Of a stretch of 64,000 nt of DNA, positions 45,527-57,395 are shown piece after piece. The notes beneath the pieces were generated by a model. That model was not told the origin of the DNA. It made no database searches and worked only from the letters and a program-made list of their open reading frames with translations. Made by a program: the position numbers and the translations under genes. Position 1 is the first letter of the stretch, and every line of letters starts with the position of its first letter. Origin of the DNA: Curvularia sp. ZM96 (taxonomy: Eukaryota > Ascomycota > Dothideomycetes > Pleosporales > Pleosporaceae); assembly GCA_022457065.1 (NCBI GenBank), contig JAJGBQ010000001.1, forward strand, positions 6,510,001-6,574,000, in the 5' to 3' direction.

Positions 45527-47352
45527 TTATGCCTTCTCCTTCTTCTTTTCCTTATCCTTCTTGTCGTGATGATGCTTTCCATGCTTCTCCTCTTTAGCGT
45601 CCTTCTTGGCTGCGGCTTCGGCCATGAGCTGTTCGAATGCCATGAAGTCACCCTCTTCTTCAGGGTCGCGCTCGGCCTGTGAAGTGTTAGTATTTTGCTG
45701 ACAAGCAAGCCAGGCGATAGACGTACCTTCTGGAACATCTCTCCAATGATCATGAGAGCATGAGCCCGCTCCACTCGCTTCTCAAGCTTGATCTTCTTGT
45801 CGTTGAGCACGGCGTCGCAGACATCTCGCAGCACGCTCTGAATCTCAAACTTGCTGCCTCTCCATGCAGCGGCAAGAATCTTGCCAGTGACCTTCTTCTC
45901 ATACTCTGCTTTCTTCTCGTCGGTCCATGCTTCACCGCCCTGCTCCTCTAGTTTTGCCATTTCTTCCATGGTGAGCTGTGCGTCTATCGCAGCCGACATA
46001 GTTGACCAAGTGTCCTTAACGAGAGTGCCCTTGTCTTTGATGCGGGAGAAGAAGCCCGAGATACCGAGGAACTTCTGGGACTTGAGGAATGAGGACGCCT
46101 TCATAGTGTAGGTGGTTCCAATGGCGTGGAGGATCTCAATACCGAAAGACTCCATTTTGAGGTTTTCAATCTCTAGGTGAATCTTTTCCTTGAAAGCAGC
46201 AGTCACATCAGTCGCTTTGTCCGTCTCGGTCCATACGGATATCCGGTCGATGAGCTTCTTGGCCAGGTTGGCAACTCGTTCTTCACGAATCCTCTTTCGC
46301 TCCATTTCGTATGCCGCCAGCTCTTCCCGCTGCTCTTTGGTGAGACCAGCCTTTCGCTTCTGCTTTTCCCGCAGTTCCTTCTCCGCTTCAGTCATGCCCT
46401 CGGCCTCCATGCGAACCTCCTCATCTGACTTGTTCATAATAGCCGCGCGGATAGGAATGGTTCGTGTCTGTGATGTGCTTCCTCGAGGTGGAAGCGGTGG
46501 AGTCGTAGAGGCCGATGTTTCGGCTGCAGCACCAGCGGGCGCTGGAGGTGCTTCGGTCTGGACAGATGCCGCCTGTGGTGCTGCATGCCCAGCTGCAGCT
46601 TCGGCCTCCTTAGCTGGTGCGGCAGCACCTGCGCCTGTTGTGTCTGCGGCAGAGGCTGGCGCAGTGGCACCAGTCGCTTCAGTAGCGGGTGCCTTTGCGC
46701 CTTCGGTCTTTTCTGCCTCTGCTTGAGCGGCAGCCTCTTCCTCCATCTCGCGCTGGGAGATTTCCATAGTCTTGGTAAGGTCCTTCATTAATGAGATCTC
46801 GCCGATCCTGCAAGCATCAGTTTTTTGCTCTACATTGAAATCGCTCCAGTGCACCAAGAGCTGTGTGGCTTACCAGTCAACAAAGGCCTCCCCACCGAAG
46901 ATCATGGTGAAGAACTCAGCAGGATCCTCTGTGTCTTGTCAGCGTCCTGCACCGGCTGCAAGAAATGTATATCCTTACCAAAGCCACTGCTGGGCATAGC
47001 ACCCTCCTTGCCATACTTGTCGTATGCTGCTCGCAGCTGCTCGTCGCTGAGTATTTGGTACGCCTCGCCAATCTGTCACACGGTGAGCCCCGCAGTCCTG
47101 GTACATTCTCGCGCGTGTTTGCCGGACGCTGCCGTCGTGAGAGATATACATACTTCTTGGAATTTGGCATGCGCGGTCTCATCGCCGGGGTTCTTGTCTG
47201 TCCTAGAGTCAGTGCCTGAGCCGAAAGATGTAGTCGTTCAACGTACCGGGGTGTAGTTTGATCGCAAGCTTGCGGTATGCCTTTTTGATTTCGAGCTCGG
47301 TGGCGGTGGGCGGTACGCCAAGGGCGTCATAGTATGCGGTTTCTACGACCAT
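45527..47352 (-). CDS. J-domain co-chaperone with DnaJ-X region (Caj1-like)
   Basis: Six exons (47247-47352, 47154-47197, 46979-47072, 46874-46928, 45727-46807, 45527-45676) give 509 residues. The J domain (YYDALGVPPTAT ... EIGEAYQILSD) carries the HPD motif at residues 34-36, with its Asp codon split by intron 1. A DPAEFFTMIFGG segment follows, then a low-complexity Ala/Glu/Pro region. The conserved X region comes after that (LAKKLIDRISVW ... FLGISGFFSRIKDKG ... LPAAWRG-like AAAWRGSKFEIQSVLRDVCD). The tail is Lys/His-rich (HGKHHHDKKDKEKKK). J proteins stimulate the ATPase of Hsp70. The Caj1/Djp1 type is cytosolic, with roles in protein targeting. The last intron is supported by resumption of the frame at AERDPEEEGDF. 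Confidence 0.9.
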
Positions 47353-48092
47353 GATTGTGGATATGCTGAGTGGAGGGGTAGGTGGTGAGCGGCTCAAAAG
47401 GAAATATGAGTTGGGCGCGTCGGCGGGCTGCCTGTGAAAATCGCTGCACCGCCACAGCCGACGTCACTAACGCTAGGACATGTCATCCACGCTTTTGGGC
47501 AACACAGCGAGCGCAACACAGCAAAGCCATCCAAAGCCACTCCAAGCCACTGTTGACTTACGGACAACTGCGTGCGGACTGCGCATGGGCGATTAGCCAG
47601 TTTCCGGCGTATACGCTTACACATACGCATCGCGGGATGGTGCCACAGGTAGTCTTTGAACGCACCCCTCCATGGTGCACATGACCAGCCTCCGATACAT
47701 TCCGGTCCTTACAAAGTCCTCACCACGACATAGCGTAACACACCTTCTAAAGCAGTATTGGCAGCTGCATCTATTCTCTCATTTGAAGTTATGATAGATA
47801 TCAGAGTTTGTCTATACAAGCCCGAGATCCTTCACTCGATCGAGGTATACCCGCCATGGCCGTGTGATTCATATAAAGAACTTAATATTACTCTTCGAAA
47901 TCCCCTGCAGACGCCGTGCTAGAAATTCGGCCTATGCCATGAACCGATAGTGGAATACTTTTGGGCCGAAAGCGAACAAATTGGGGAAACGCATTTCAGA
48001 GGCGAAGTGCGCAGTGTGTCGGTAGACGACGGAGAATATTGCAGGCATCAATCGTGGTGCTGCTGTTGTGTGCTTCTGGTGTAGCTGGTCCC
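47353..48092. other. Intergenic region
   Basis: It contains the J-protein promoter and the eIF4E 3' flank. I see no other feature. Short frames here lack motifs. Confidence 0.5.
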
Positions 48093-48963
48093 TCAGACGC
48101 TGAACTTGGCTTTGGCGCGAGTGCTACCCGCGTGGGCGGCGTCGGTGTGTCCAGAGAACTCGACAATCTCGTTGTCCTTGAGCTGCAGCGCCTGCTTGAA
48201 TCGCCGGCCAATCTTGAGAAGAACCTCCTTGCCCTGCTCCTGAGTCCTTCCCTTGCCTCCGTCGCCGGGGATAGCACGGCCAACGGAACGGGTCCAAAGA
48301 CCGATACGATAAAAGCCTCGCCTCACGTTGACGACAACGCCCATGACCTCGTTGTCATCCTCATCCTCCAGGTTCTCACCAATGGCAGCCAACATAACAT
48401 GAAGCCAGAGCGCATCGATGTTGATGGCTTTTTTGTCCTTGAATTGGAATGCCCACTTACCACCGTGTTTGTTTTGGGAGTCTTCCCATTCGGGACGGAC
48501 ACCCTTCTTGAAGAGATGGTAGTCGGACTTAAGCGCAAGGTCGGATGTGGGGGTGATGTTGTTCTAGACATAGTGTTAGTTTGATGGGCTGCGCCGGCAG
48601 TGGAAAGTAGCTTACATAGATGCCCCAGAACTCTTCGACTGAGTCAAACGAGATGACCTCTTTCAACAACTCAGCCCAGTTATCTCCCTACGATGGTCAG
48701 CAAAGATGCATTGATCGGAAATAGATACGACATTGTCGTACTTTGCCGCTTGGGGGCTTGGTGAACCACAGGGTCCATGTGTTCATGAGCGGGTGCTTGA
48801 CATTGAAATTCTCGGGGTCGTGGAAGACGGTGCGGATCTCGCCCTCGTTGGCGGCGTTGTTGCTTGACTGCTCGCCCTCGCCTGAGTTCTCAGTAGGCGA
48901 GATGGGAATCGTGTCCAGCGGAACCTGCTGGTTGCTGTTGGGTGCTGAAGCGACCTCGGCCAT
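48093..48963 (-). CDS. Translation initiation factor eIF4E (mRNA cap-binding)
   Basis: Three exons (48742-48963, 48616-48687, 48093-48563) give 254 residues. A variable Ser/Asn/Glu-rich N-terminus of about 45 residues precedes the core: HPLMNTWTLWFTKP, then GDNWAELLKEV, EEFWGIYNNI, GVRPEWEDS, GGKWAFQFK and the C-terminal GRRFKQALQL. The conserved Trp residues that stack on the 7-methylguanosine cap are in WTLWF, RPEWED and GGKW. It binds capped mRNA and eIF4G in the cytoplasm. Both introns are in phase 0 and short. It lies upstream of squalene synthase on the same strand, with no sign of co-regulation. Confidence 0.95.
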
Positions 48964-49637
48964 TGTGTGTTTCTGATATGTGTGTGGTGTTGGTTTGAAA
49001 GGAAGGGTAGCCTTGTGGTGTGGTAGAGTAGAACCGGAGGCGAGTGTCGAGGGTGTGGGGGGAATTTAAGAGGGTCGGTGGTGGGCAAGACGAGGTGAAG
49101 GCGGGGCTGTCGCAATCGCACCGGGCGATAGGTCTGAGCGGATCGCAGGAATGCGCAGCCTAGGTGACTGCGTGCGGAGAAGGGGCGAGGTGAAGGTGAG
49201 CGGTTAGCCGTGGGCGTATCCTGAGTGAAGAAGAATATGCGCAGTCGCGACTTTGGTGGGAGCCCTCTGGCCTTGGCACGCTAGAGACATAAGTTTCAAA
49301 GATGTCGCAACCTGGGCGCCAGAGTCTCAGAGAACAGCACAAGCAAGAAGAAACATTGCCACTGCTGTGGCATTCATCCCGAATCCTCTGCACCGTCGCC
49401 CTCGAGGGAGGCCAGGAAAATTTCGCCTGAGATAGAATCCTCGCCAACTGCGCCAGCCATTTATACAAAAAACAAGTATCTGATGTAACGCCCATGCCAT
49501 GAAATCACAGGTGAATTGCAAAAGAACTGCTGAAATGGTGCAAAATTACAATTACTAGTACTCAAACCTATACCTGCCTGAACTCGTCACAGTGGTAAAC
49601 ATAGTACATACAGACATGACGGCGAAATAAAATAGGC
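48964..49637. other. Intergenic region
   Basis: It holds the eIF4E promoter and the 3' flank of squalene synthase. The minus strand is CT-rich just upstream of the eIF4E start. No additional gene is supported. Confidence 0.5.
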
Positions 49638-51270
49638 CTAAAGCTCGCTCTTCTCCACAGTCTCCAAAACTTGGGTCACTTGCGCTGGCGCCTTCTGGGC
49701 TGCCCCACCAAAAAGCTTGCCAATATCCTGCCTGGCTTGAGACCAGGCAATGTCGAAGCGGGCGCCTGCGAGCCAGGCCAGGAACAACTAGTCAAGGTTA
49801 GCAAAGCTGAAAAACAAAGCAAAAACGCTGATGATTGGGAGACGCACCATGAGCCCAGTCATGACCAGGACCGTTCCGATGACAGCAGCGACAATGAAGA
49901 TCAGGTCCCAGTTGGCCTCTGATTCCTCCTTCTGCTTCTTCTTTGCTTCTTCTATTGTCGCGGGTGCTTTTCGGTCGGCTGGAGGCTGTTGCGATGGGAA
50001 TATCGACTCGATGAATTGCTCAATCTGGGCGTGGTTAGCGGGTTACGTTCGGGAGGACTTTTTCCAATTTCTTACCTTTCCCAGTGTAATGCTGATCTTC
50101 AGGAAGTTGGGGTCGTGTGGGTTGTTCTTCCTGGCAATCTTACGAGCATACCGCCTGAAAGCCTCACAGACGAGCTGCAGGTTCTGCGTGGATTCAACCA
50201 TGAGCTGGCAAGCCTCGCCCTTGGTAATCTTGACGTTCTTCTGGAAAATGTCATAGTTTTGGAAACAAGCTTCCAGAGTCGCAATGGCCATGGATTGGGG
50301 GATGGCGCAGAAGTTGAACACACTCTGCTCTCGAAGACCGGCCAAGTAGTACAAGCAGTCGTCCGCGCGTGTCAAGGCCGTAAGAATCATCTCCGAGCTA
50401 GCGTTCAATGCCTTTTCCTTGTTTTCTGGCTTGAACAGGTCCTCGAACTTGTCAACGTGCTTGGACCAAATCTCCTTGGGCCAGAATCGGCGTCCGTCGT
50501 CGAAGTCTTCCCTGATGTCACGAGTAATGTTGACCTGCTGGAGGAACTGACCCATGGACTCCATGAGTTCTGGCCTCTTCAGCAACGCAGCGTTTGCCAG
50601 CCCAGCCTCGACGAAGAGGCGTGTGCATCCCTCGCCAACCAGGCCTGCGACGTAGTGGCAATACAGCTCGTATTCCTTGACGGTCTTGACTCCAGCATTG
50701 AACTCGGCGTTGTTGGCATAGTCTGCCATTCCATTGCCCATGCGCTTGGTAATGTCCTTGATGATCTCCTGGTAGACAGGCTTGATCTTCTTGAATTCCT
50801 CAATCACCACGTTGAACTCGACCAGAAGTTGCCTGTCCTTCTCGTTGGGGCCATTCTCTGTAAATGTCCAGCCATCCTGCTCAAGGAAGTTGTCAAAGTT
50901 GCGCAGAAGCGGCTCCTTCTTCTCCAGGGGAATAGTCATATCATCCTCAATTGTATCCAGGCCACGTAGGGCCAAGTAGAATAGCGTCACGGGCACGACA
51001 AGTTCGGGGTGCAACTCGAGGATGACGGCGGCGAAACTACGGCTGGTCAAGTTGAGGAAGTGGTAGCATCGTTTCAGGGATTCGGGTTCTTTGGATTCGT
51101 CGCGCTCGTGGACCGGGTTGTGCCAAACTTTCCTAACGAGGCATTAGCCATGTCGACGATGTGTACAGGCACACGATTCACAGTGTAAGACGAGGCTCGT
51201 ACCATTGAATAATGGAGCGCAATTCGCTGGGGTGAACCGCGTAGTAGAGAAGGCTCAAGGGACTCGGCAT
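49638..51270 (-). CDS. ERG9: Squalene synthase (farnesyl-diphosphate farnesyltransferase)
   Basis: Four exons (51203-51270, 50076-51132, 49848-50024, 49638-49787) give 483 residues. The two magnesium-binding Asp-rich motifs are present: DTIEDD (82-87) and DIREDFDD (228-235). Other family blocks are SRSFAAVI, YCHYVAGLVGEG and RFWPKEIW. A C-terminal membrane anchor (LIFIVAAVIGTVLVMTGLM) lies at about 416-434. The enzyme condenses two farnesyl diphosphates to squalene with NADPH at the ER membrane, the first committed step of ergosterol synthesis. The first exon (MPSPLSLLYYAVHPSELRS) is short but matches the family N-terminus. It is divergent from the SelW-like gene across a 1-kb shared upstream region. 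Confidence 0.95.
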
Positions 51271-52251
51271 GGTAGGCAAAAAGGAGTCGGGGGTGGTTGA
51301 CGTGGCCGCACTCGAGGACTGCAGAAGGGCTGGACAGCAGGGATCAATTAATTCGCAACGAACAGGGTCCCTGAACAAATGCAAGTTTGAAGACAGGCTG
51401 CAAAATGGGCTGCTGTTCAGTTGCAAGAGATGTCCTGGTCTGAAAGGCCTCTCCGCAAATTACAGCGTCTGGACCCTGCGACGCACGGCCCTGGTGATCC
51501 CGCATTCCGTGTTGCCTCCTAGTACTCCGTAGAGCCGTTGGTGTGCTGCCGAGCTTCACCGCCGGTCCCTCTAAACGTACTCGACGGCCGGTATACGGGT
51601 TTGGACAGAGTGTGGTGACGCTGGTTTAAGAATCTGACGTGCATCTGTACTTCGGGTAGCTTGCTCAAAGTCAGCCTTCTTGAGAACTACCAGATGTGCT
51701 TCTAGGGAGAATCACTTCTGGTAGTAGGGATTCACCTACCATCATCTTTAGATGTCCTATCGAAAAAGCAACATACTTTCAGTGTAATCTGCGTTCTGTA
51801 GTCGACACTCTACTGGGACGTAACCATCGTCGGACAGCCATTTCGCGTCTTGTTCTTGGGTTGCTTCGCATCTGACCTAGGAGGTACTTCACTGAACTTA
51901 CTCTTTGAGGAGTACACAGGACGCGAGATGTGATAGCGCAATTGTAAATGATTCCTGCTCATGTGAGCGGCTCGCAAAGTCTGTCAAGTGTCGGGCAAGA
52001 GATAGTAGAGTGAATAAATAAAGAAGGCCCGGCGGGGTATTAAGCACGGCATATTTATTGTTCTTTGTTCCACGACACAAATTGTCCGAGTCGCTTCCTA
52101 GAGACCATTATCATATGCAGTAAATGTGATCATGTGCTCAATAACCAGCCAGTCCATTCTTATGGCGCTATAGTGCATTATCGATAAGATCATCGTACTC
52201 TTGCGTACCCGCATATAGCAAGGACCAGCCCATCTCACACATCCAGCAGCC
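51271..52251. other. Shared upstream region of divergent ERG9 and SelW-like genes
   Basis: This 981-bp interval must contain both promoters. I did not recognise a sterol-response element or a clear TATA box. Short frames on either strand are not convincing. Confidence 0.5.
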
Positions 52252-53017
52252 ATGGCCACAACACAGACTGCGCCGGTCGCCCTACCACGCGTTGCCATCA
52301 CTTACTGTACACAATGCCGCTGGATGTTGCGAGCCGCCTACGTTGAGTCTCTGATACCATGGCGTCACCACAACTCTAACACCCAAGTTAGTTTGGTCAA
52401 GAACTTTTGTCCACTTTCGGCATGCAGATAGGTGAAATCGCCTTGATACCTGCAACCGGTGGCTTGTTCACAGTCGAGTTGGTATGCTCTTACGTTAAGA
52501 TCACTGCCATTTCCGCAGCTGCTAACATTAGCAAAGACGTACCTCCCGCCCGCGGAAGAAGGAAAGACGGCTGAACCGACAAAAGTGCTACTTTGGGACA
52601 GAAAAACCGAAGGAGGATTCCCAGGTCCGACTGCCCTTTGGTGTACGGCATCGTGGTTGATAGCGAAGTTGTTAACACGCTGCAGAAACTAAGGTACTTA
52701 AGCAAAAGGTACGAGATTGCATTGATCCTTCTCGAGACTTGGGGCACTCGGACAAGCATGGCAAGAAGAAGGAACACACCCCCGCGGAACCTAGTAAGGC
52801 TGCAGAAGAACAAAAGAGTGTAGAAGAAAACAAGGGCGCAGAAAAAGAAACGACTGCACACGATAACAAGGCTGAAAAAGAAGAAAGCGTACAAGAGAAG
52901 ACTATCGAAAACGCCATAGAAAAGGAGAAGGCAGTAAAAGGCGTAGAACAGGAGGAGAACAACGGCGTTGAACTCAAGAGAAACCCAGATGGTACCATCT
53001 GTGAGGATTGCAGGTGA
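52252..53017 (+). CDS. SelT/SelW/SelH (Rdx)-family thioredoxin-fold protein, Cys form
   Basis: Four exons (52252-52341, 52392-52481, 52537-52624, 52686-53017) give 199 residues. The core begins RVAITYCTQCRWMLRAAY, with the redox motif C-x2-C (Cys19, Cys22). It continues QELLSTFGMQIGEIALIP, ATGGLFTVEL, then VLLWDRKTEGGFPETK and DCIDPSRDLGHSDKHGKKK. In animal SelW the second cysteine is selenocysteine; here TGC encodes Cys and there is no in-frame TGA. A tail of about 60 residues is Lys/Glu-rich and ends NPDGTICEDCR, adding a second C-x2-C. All three introns (50, 55, 61 nt) have branch-like CTAAC or similar sites. A thiol-redox role is expected; partners are unknown. Confidence 0.88.
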
Positions 53018-54570
53018 TCGGAGCAAATGAGGTATCAACGACTTGGCGAGCAACTAGACGTATGGAAAGACTCCAAATCCCATCTTGCCGCATAGTCTTT
53101 CCCATTTCGCTACATTGTGCAGACGCTCCATCTACGAAGTAGGTAAGACAAAAGAAAACGCATTCATCTCGATTCGAAGTCCGCGCATGATCTCGGAATG
53201 GATGGTGAACGCGAGCGTGCGTAATCTGTTGAGAGACAAAGCCTTGACCTGCAGATGCTTGGTAAGGAATCATACACAAGCTTGCACTTGAGTCCAGTTG
53301 TAACAACGACGACGACGACGATAATACCGCTGACGCAGGCCGGCAGATAGTAGCGCCAGTATATGCAGTGTTATGGTGGCTAATAGGTCCAAGGCTTTCA
53401 ACAAACATACTGCTGCTGTACACTAATGACAGCTGTGAGGAGAGCCGAGCACTCTTGAACGGCGATCATAGCGGAACGGCATCCCCACTCCGACCAATAG
53501 GTGCACTACATACCACTTTTGTACGCGTAGCACACATCATGTCGGTGCGCAAGCCAGTAATTGTGTGCCCGTCTGCCATGTTACCGTGACGATGAGCATG
53601 TGTGGGAAAAAGGCCCCCTTGCAGTCCTTCGCACAAACACCGCCACGCCAGCTAAGGGGGATTGTCGCGACGCTTAGAAGCGCCACACGTCTTGCTAATT
53701 CTTTCTATACTGAGATGCTGGCACGCGCCTTACCCCATATACAATGTAAGGCGACGTAAGTGTATGCGAAGTCTAGACTCGGGGCGCAAGGCCACCGACT
53801 ACGAAGACTAGCAGTCCACGCATTGCAGAGACGGTCGCCCATTACGAACATCCTTGGTCTCAAACCCTACCCTTTCGGCACGACTCCACCATGTGCGTCG
53901 AGAACGGATTCGCGCCAGGTCGAGATCCCGGCACAACGGATCGCCCAGCGCAAGCCACTCACTGTAGTTTGGCCCATTAGGGTATGGCCGCCTCGCAAAT
54001 CGCTCTACCCGCTTCCTCACGAACCGTGCCATGTATGTACGCCACCGTAAAATAGGCGTTGCCGGAGCTGAAGATGCAACAAGGACTCGGGCATATAGCT
54101 GCGTCGTCCCGCCTCGGGCTGCGACGAACTCCTGTTGGGTCTTGGTTTCTATGCGGGGACGAAGCATACCAATCACGCCTATCCCTGTCTATTCTTGTTG
54201 TATCTTCCATTCTTTGGTACGCCTGGACGCCTTTTTTCACACTAGCACAGCTAAGCGTTTTGTCCAGCACGATTGATGTCGGAGAGGGATTTCATTAGGA
54301 TTTGATCCCCAATCACACGCCCGCCAGCCCTGTTATCTTTCATAATTATAAGCCTAAGGCCCTAGGTCTGGTAGTCTCCGCGGCGTCATCGACAGACCTC
54401 CACACCCGCAAAGATCTACTGCGAGTACCTACATCAACACGTCATAGCCGGACCATAGGCGACCACATCTGCCCTGGCTCTCTACAACCTAACACGACGA
54501 GGATATATCCACCTCGCATTCGCGTCGTCTCAAAAAATCTCCCCGCTGCTGTGCGGCAATACGAGGGTCC
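53018..54570. other. Intergenic region without a supported gene
   Basis: This 1.55-kb stretch holds a short GAC microsatellite at about 53308-53320. Open frames at 53760-54050 (+) and 54302-54607 (+) show no motifs. The latter could contribute an upstream exon to the following gene, but I found no splice pair that proves it. Confidence 0.45.
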
Positions 54571-57395
54571 ATGCATCCTACAAAGATCCAACGGTGGTCA
54601 GGCTTGACGCGAAGTGTGAACGACTGGGATCATGGCTTGCGAAGGGTATGTTTGAGTCGACTGTTGTTGCGCAGAGCTGACGTCGCGATAAGGATCCAGA
54701 GCTATGGTACGAGGACGGGGACTGTTATGTTCATTTACATGCAAGAGGAACCTCACGTCGTGGGCCCTCTTTTTGCATACCCTTCAGGGTCTTGCGGCAA
54801 AAGAAGTGCGAGTCAATTATCACTCAATGTGATGCTCAATTGGTTTCACCACAATGGTCAACTTCCCAGCAACTAAAACGGGTCCCCAGCTCACTGCTTG
54901 GTCCGAACCAGCAGTCGAATATCATCGAGCTCTTCATACCCACCCCTGCAGAGGTTGCGCGACAAGATTCGTTCCGATGGCACATCACAACTCGTAATTT
55001 CTTCGCTTTCTTGTTAGGTAAACCGTTAGTTGGCGACCATATGGGCCAGGCCTTTGTCGACCTCCAAGAGAGACTGCATTTTTTTCGACCTAATCACCCT
55101 AGCAATGTTCAAGACTTCCTAGCTTACGCCGAAGACCAAGGCTACCGCGACTTGGTAGAATGCACAGACTACGCCCTTGCAAGTCTGTTTTACGCAGAGC
55201 ATTACAAGCTTAGGGATGTATGGGTGGATGCGTTTGCCCATTGCGTTGGCATGAACGACAGTCTGGCCCTCAGTCCAGAGTTTTCAGTATGAGATTAATT
55301 TACGCTACCTGAGCACGACACTGACGAGTACTTGCAGCCCATCTCAAAGCTCACTAAAGCCCTGATCACTCGGGCTCATCGCGAAGTCGACGCTCATCTC
55401 GGCCGCGTATCTACTGCGCTTAGCACCTTCCTCCAAGAAGACTTTTCTCCTGCATACCTTGGACTAACAGACGCCGCTCGAAGCCATCTCGACCGATTCC
55501 GCCGGTTCTTACAGACTTTCTACACTGATAAATTTGGTTATTGGCCACCGCCTCGAGGCGTTACGTTCCCTAAGGCCCTTTACAAATCAATGTTCTATGA
55601 CTTCAAGAGCCTCTACGACTATCTTGTTGATACAACGTCTACTGCGGACATCTCTTCTCAGAAGCCAGCGAGTGGCGGTATCTGCGTTCTGCAAAACGTG
55701 CTCAACTTTGACCAACGGCAGAGCTTCACTTCATTACCACACCCACTACCACTGTTGCCGACATACATCTCTCCTTCAAAAAGGTCAGAATCCCACAGGC
55801 CCTTGAGACAGCTCACTCTATCGAGTCAGCATCAAAGAACGCACCAACTGCACACCATGAGCGGCGCGTTGATGGCTGCAACGAACATCCTAGATCCGCA
55901 CGTCACAAATTCGAAGATCCTTCAGGCATATATGCAGTTCGAAAGAGATCATGCTCTCAAGGCTTGCCGGCGCGAGGAAAAAATCTCAGTCATGGACGCA
56001 CGCAAAGTTCGGTGGCTCCTAATTTACGGCACTCTTCAGTACTTGGTTTCTGCACTTCGGGCCCCAAAGCAGGTTCGCGACTCTGAAAGCTCAGACTATC
56101 CCTTGTGCTATGTTGCGGATCCAACTGGATCAAGTGTGGACACTGCGGATAGCACTCCTCTGCCAACACCTTCTCCAAATATTTCTCAAGCTCTCGATCA
56201 GTGCATCGCGGAATCACAATGTAGTTCCGTGTCCATTGAACCAGACTGCCAAAGGGAAGATTATTTCACTCCAAAGAACATGAGTCGACGAGGGTCTATG
56301 GAGGTATCACCACTCAAGGTTTCTCGGCCGTTGCGTCCAACATCCGTGCTGTCATTGTCGCAGCTATCATTATCTGCGCGGAGCTCACGGCGCAACAGCG
56401 TCACGGCATCGTCCACGCGTCCCAAAGTTGCCAGGGTATATTCTGATGATACGCCGATCGAGTCAGTAACAACCACTCCGACTCCAACCAATCCACCGCT
56501 TCCTCTCGTGTGCTCTGACCAATCTTCTTCGCCGATCCTCATCAGCAGAAGTGGGCCAGAGACGTCTTGGTTCAGGTCGCGTACACCCTCAGCTTCGCAC
56601 AGCAGTCAGTCCTCGATAAGAAGCACCGACACCTACCCAAGAACTCCACTTCTCGAATATTCGCAGCTCAGTCAATCTGCAAAGGCATTATCTCTATTAG
56701 GCATAGGCGAGCCCCCCAGCCGTTCAGATAGTACTAGTTCTATGGGGAGCTCGTTATGGAGTGAAGGCACAAGCGCAGCCTCGTCAGAGTCAAGCGCATG
56801 TGAAGATAGGCCCAAGATGAGCGATGCAGAAGAGAGCGGGCTTCTTGGCGGTCTTGTTCCGATTGCAACACCGATTGAATCGCCAAGCACGACACCGACA
56901 GCACTTACCCCAAAAAATCAAATACATCCTTCAAAGCGGCAGGAATATCCGCAAGACGTGTCGCAGTTCGGATTCAACGACAGAGAATCAGAACTTCAGC
57001 ATGATATTCACGCAATTGGTGTGGCCGTTTCCACACCTATATCGACCGATCCATACGTTCCTTCAAATGTACAGCCTGCATATGCAGCTGTCGAAACACA
57101 ATCTCCTGTCTTTGAAAAGAGACCGCTTCTCCTACGATCTATGTCTACTCCAGACACCACACCTCCTGCATCTAAAGGCAGTCTGAATACTGCAGAGACC
57201 GCTAAAGGTAGTTACTGGGAACATTGCAAGACCACGCTCGTTCAGCAACGAGAGCGATCCCGAGCAAACACTGAGTCTCGATCAGGGTCTGCTACACCCG
57301 TCAAAATCCCGTTCTCTCGCCTCTCCAAACCTAGCAATGAGGATAATCGCGGTGTGAAGAGCGAGCGCAGACTTTCTTATCTGTGGCGACGCTAA
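54571..57395 (+). CDS. Large uncharacterised fungal protein (DUF8004-like)
   Basis: Three exons (54571-54645, 54693-55286, 55338-57395) give 908 residues with uninterrupted frames. The conserved N-terminal half includes KIQRWSGLTRSVNDWDHGLRRDPELW, written here in parts: RWSG, DWDHGLRR, then DPELWYEDGDCYVHLHARG across intron 1. Then come ELFIPTPAEVARQDSFRWH, FFAFLLGKPLVGDHMGQA and, after intron 2, LTKALITRAHREVD and FTSLPHPLPLLP. From memory these blocks match fungal proteins labelled DUF8004; I know no function. The C-terminal 450 residues are Ser/Thr/Pro-rich and probably disordered. The start is uncertain: the frame is open upstream of the ATG for at least nine codons, and a further 5' exon is possible. 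Confidence 0.8.

Noticed and set aside
45230..45682. 150-codon plus-strand frame at the 3' end of the J-protein gene
   Set aside because: It is hydrophobic only because it mirrors the Lys/Glu-rich last exon on the other strand.
47961..48584. 207-codon plus-strand frame over eIF4E
   Set aside because: It is antisense to the eIF4E exons and has no independent support.
52490..53053. 187-codon minus-strand frame with apparent membrane segments
   Set aside because: It is the complement of the Lys/Glu-rich SelW-like tail; the Phe/Leu/Ser richness is an artefact.
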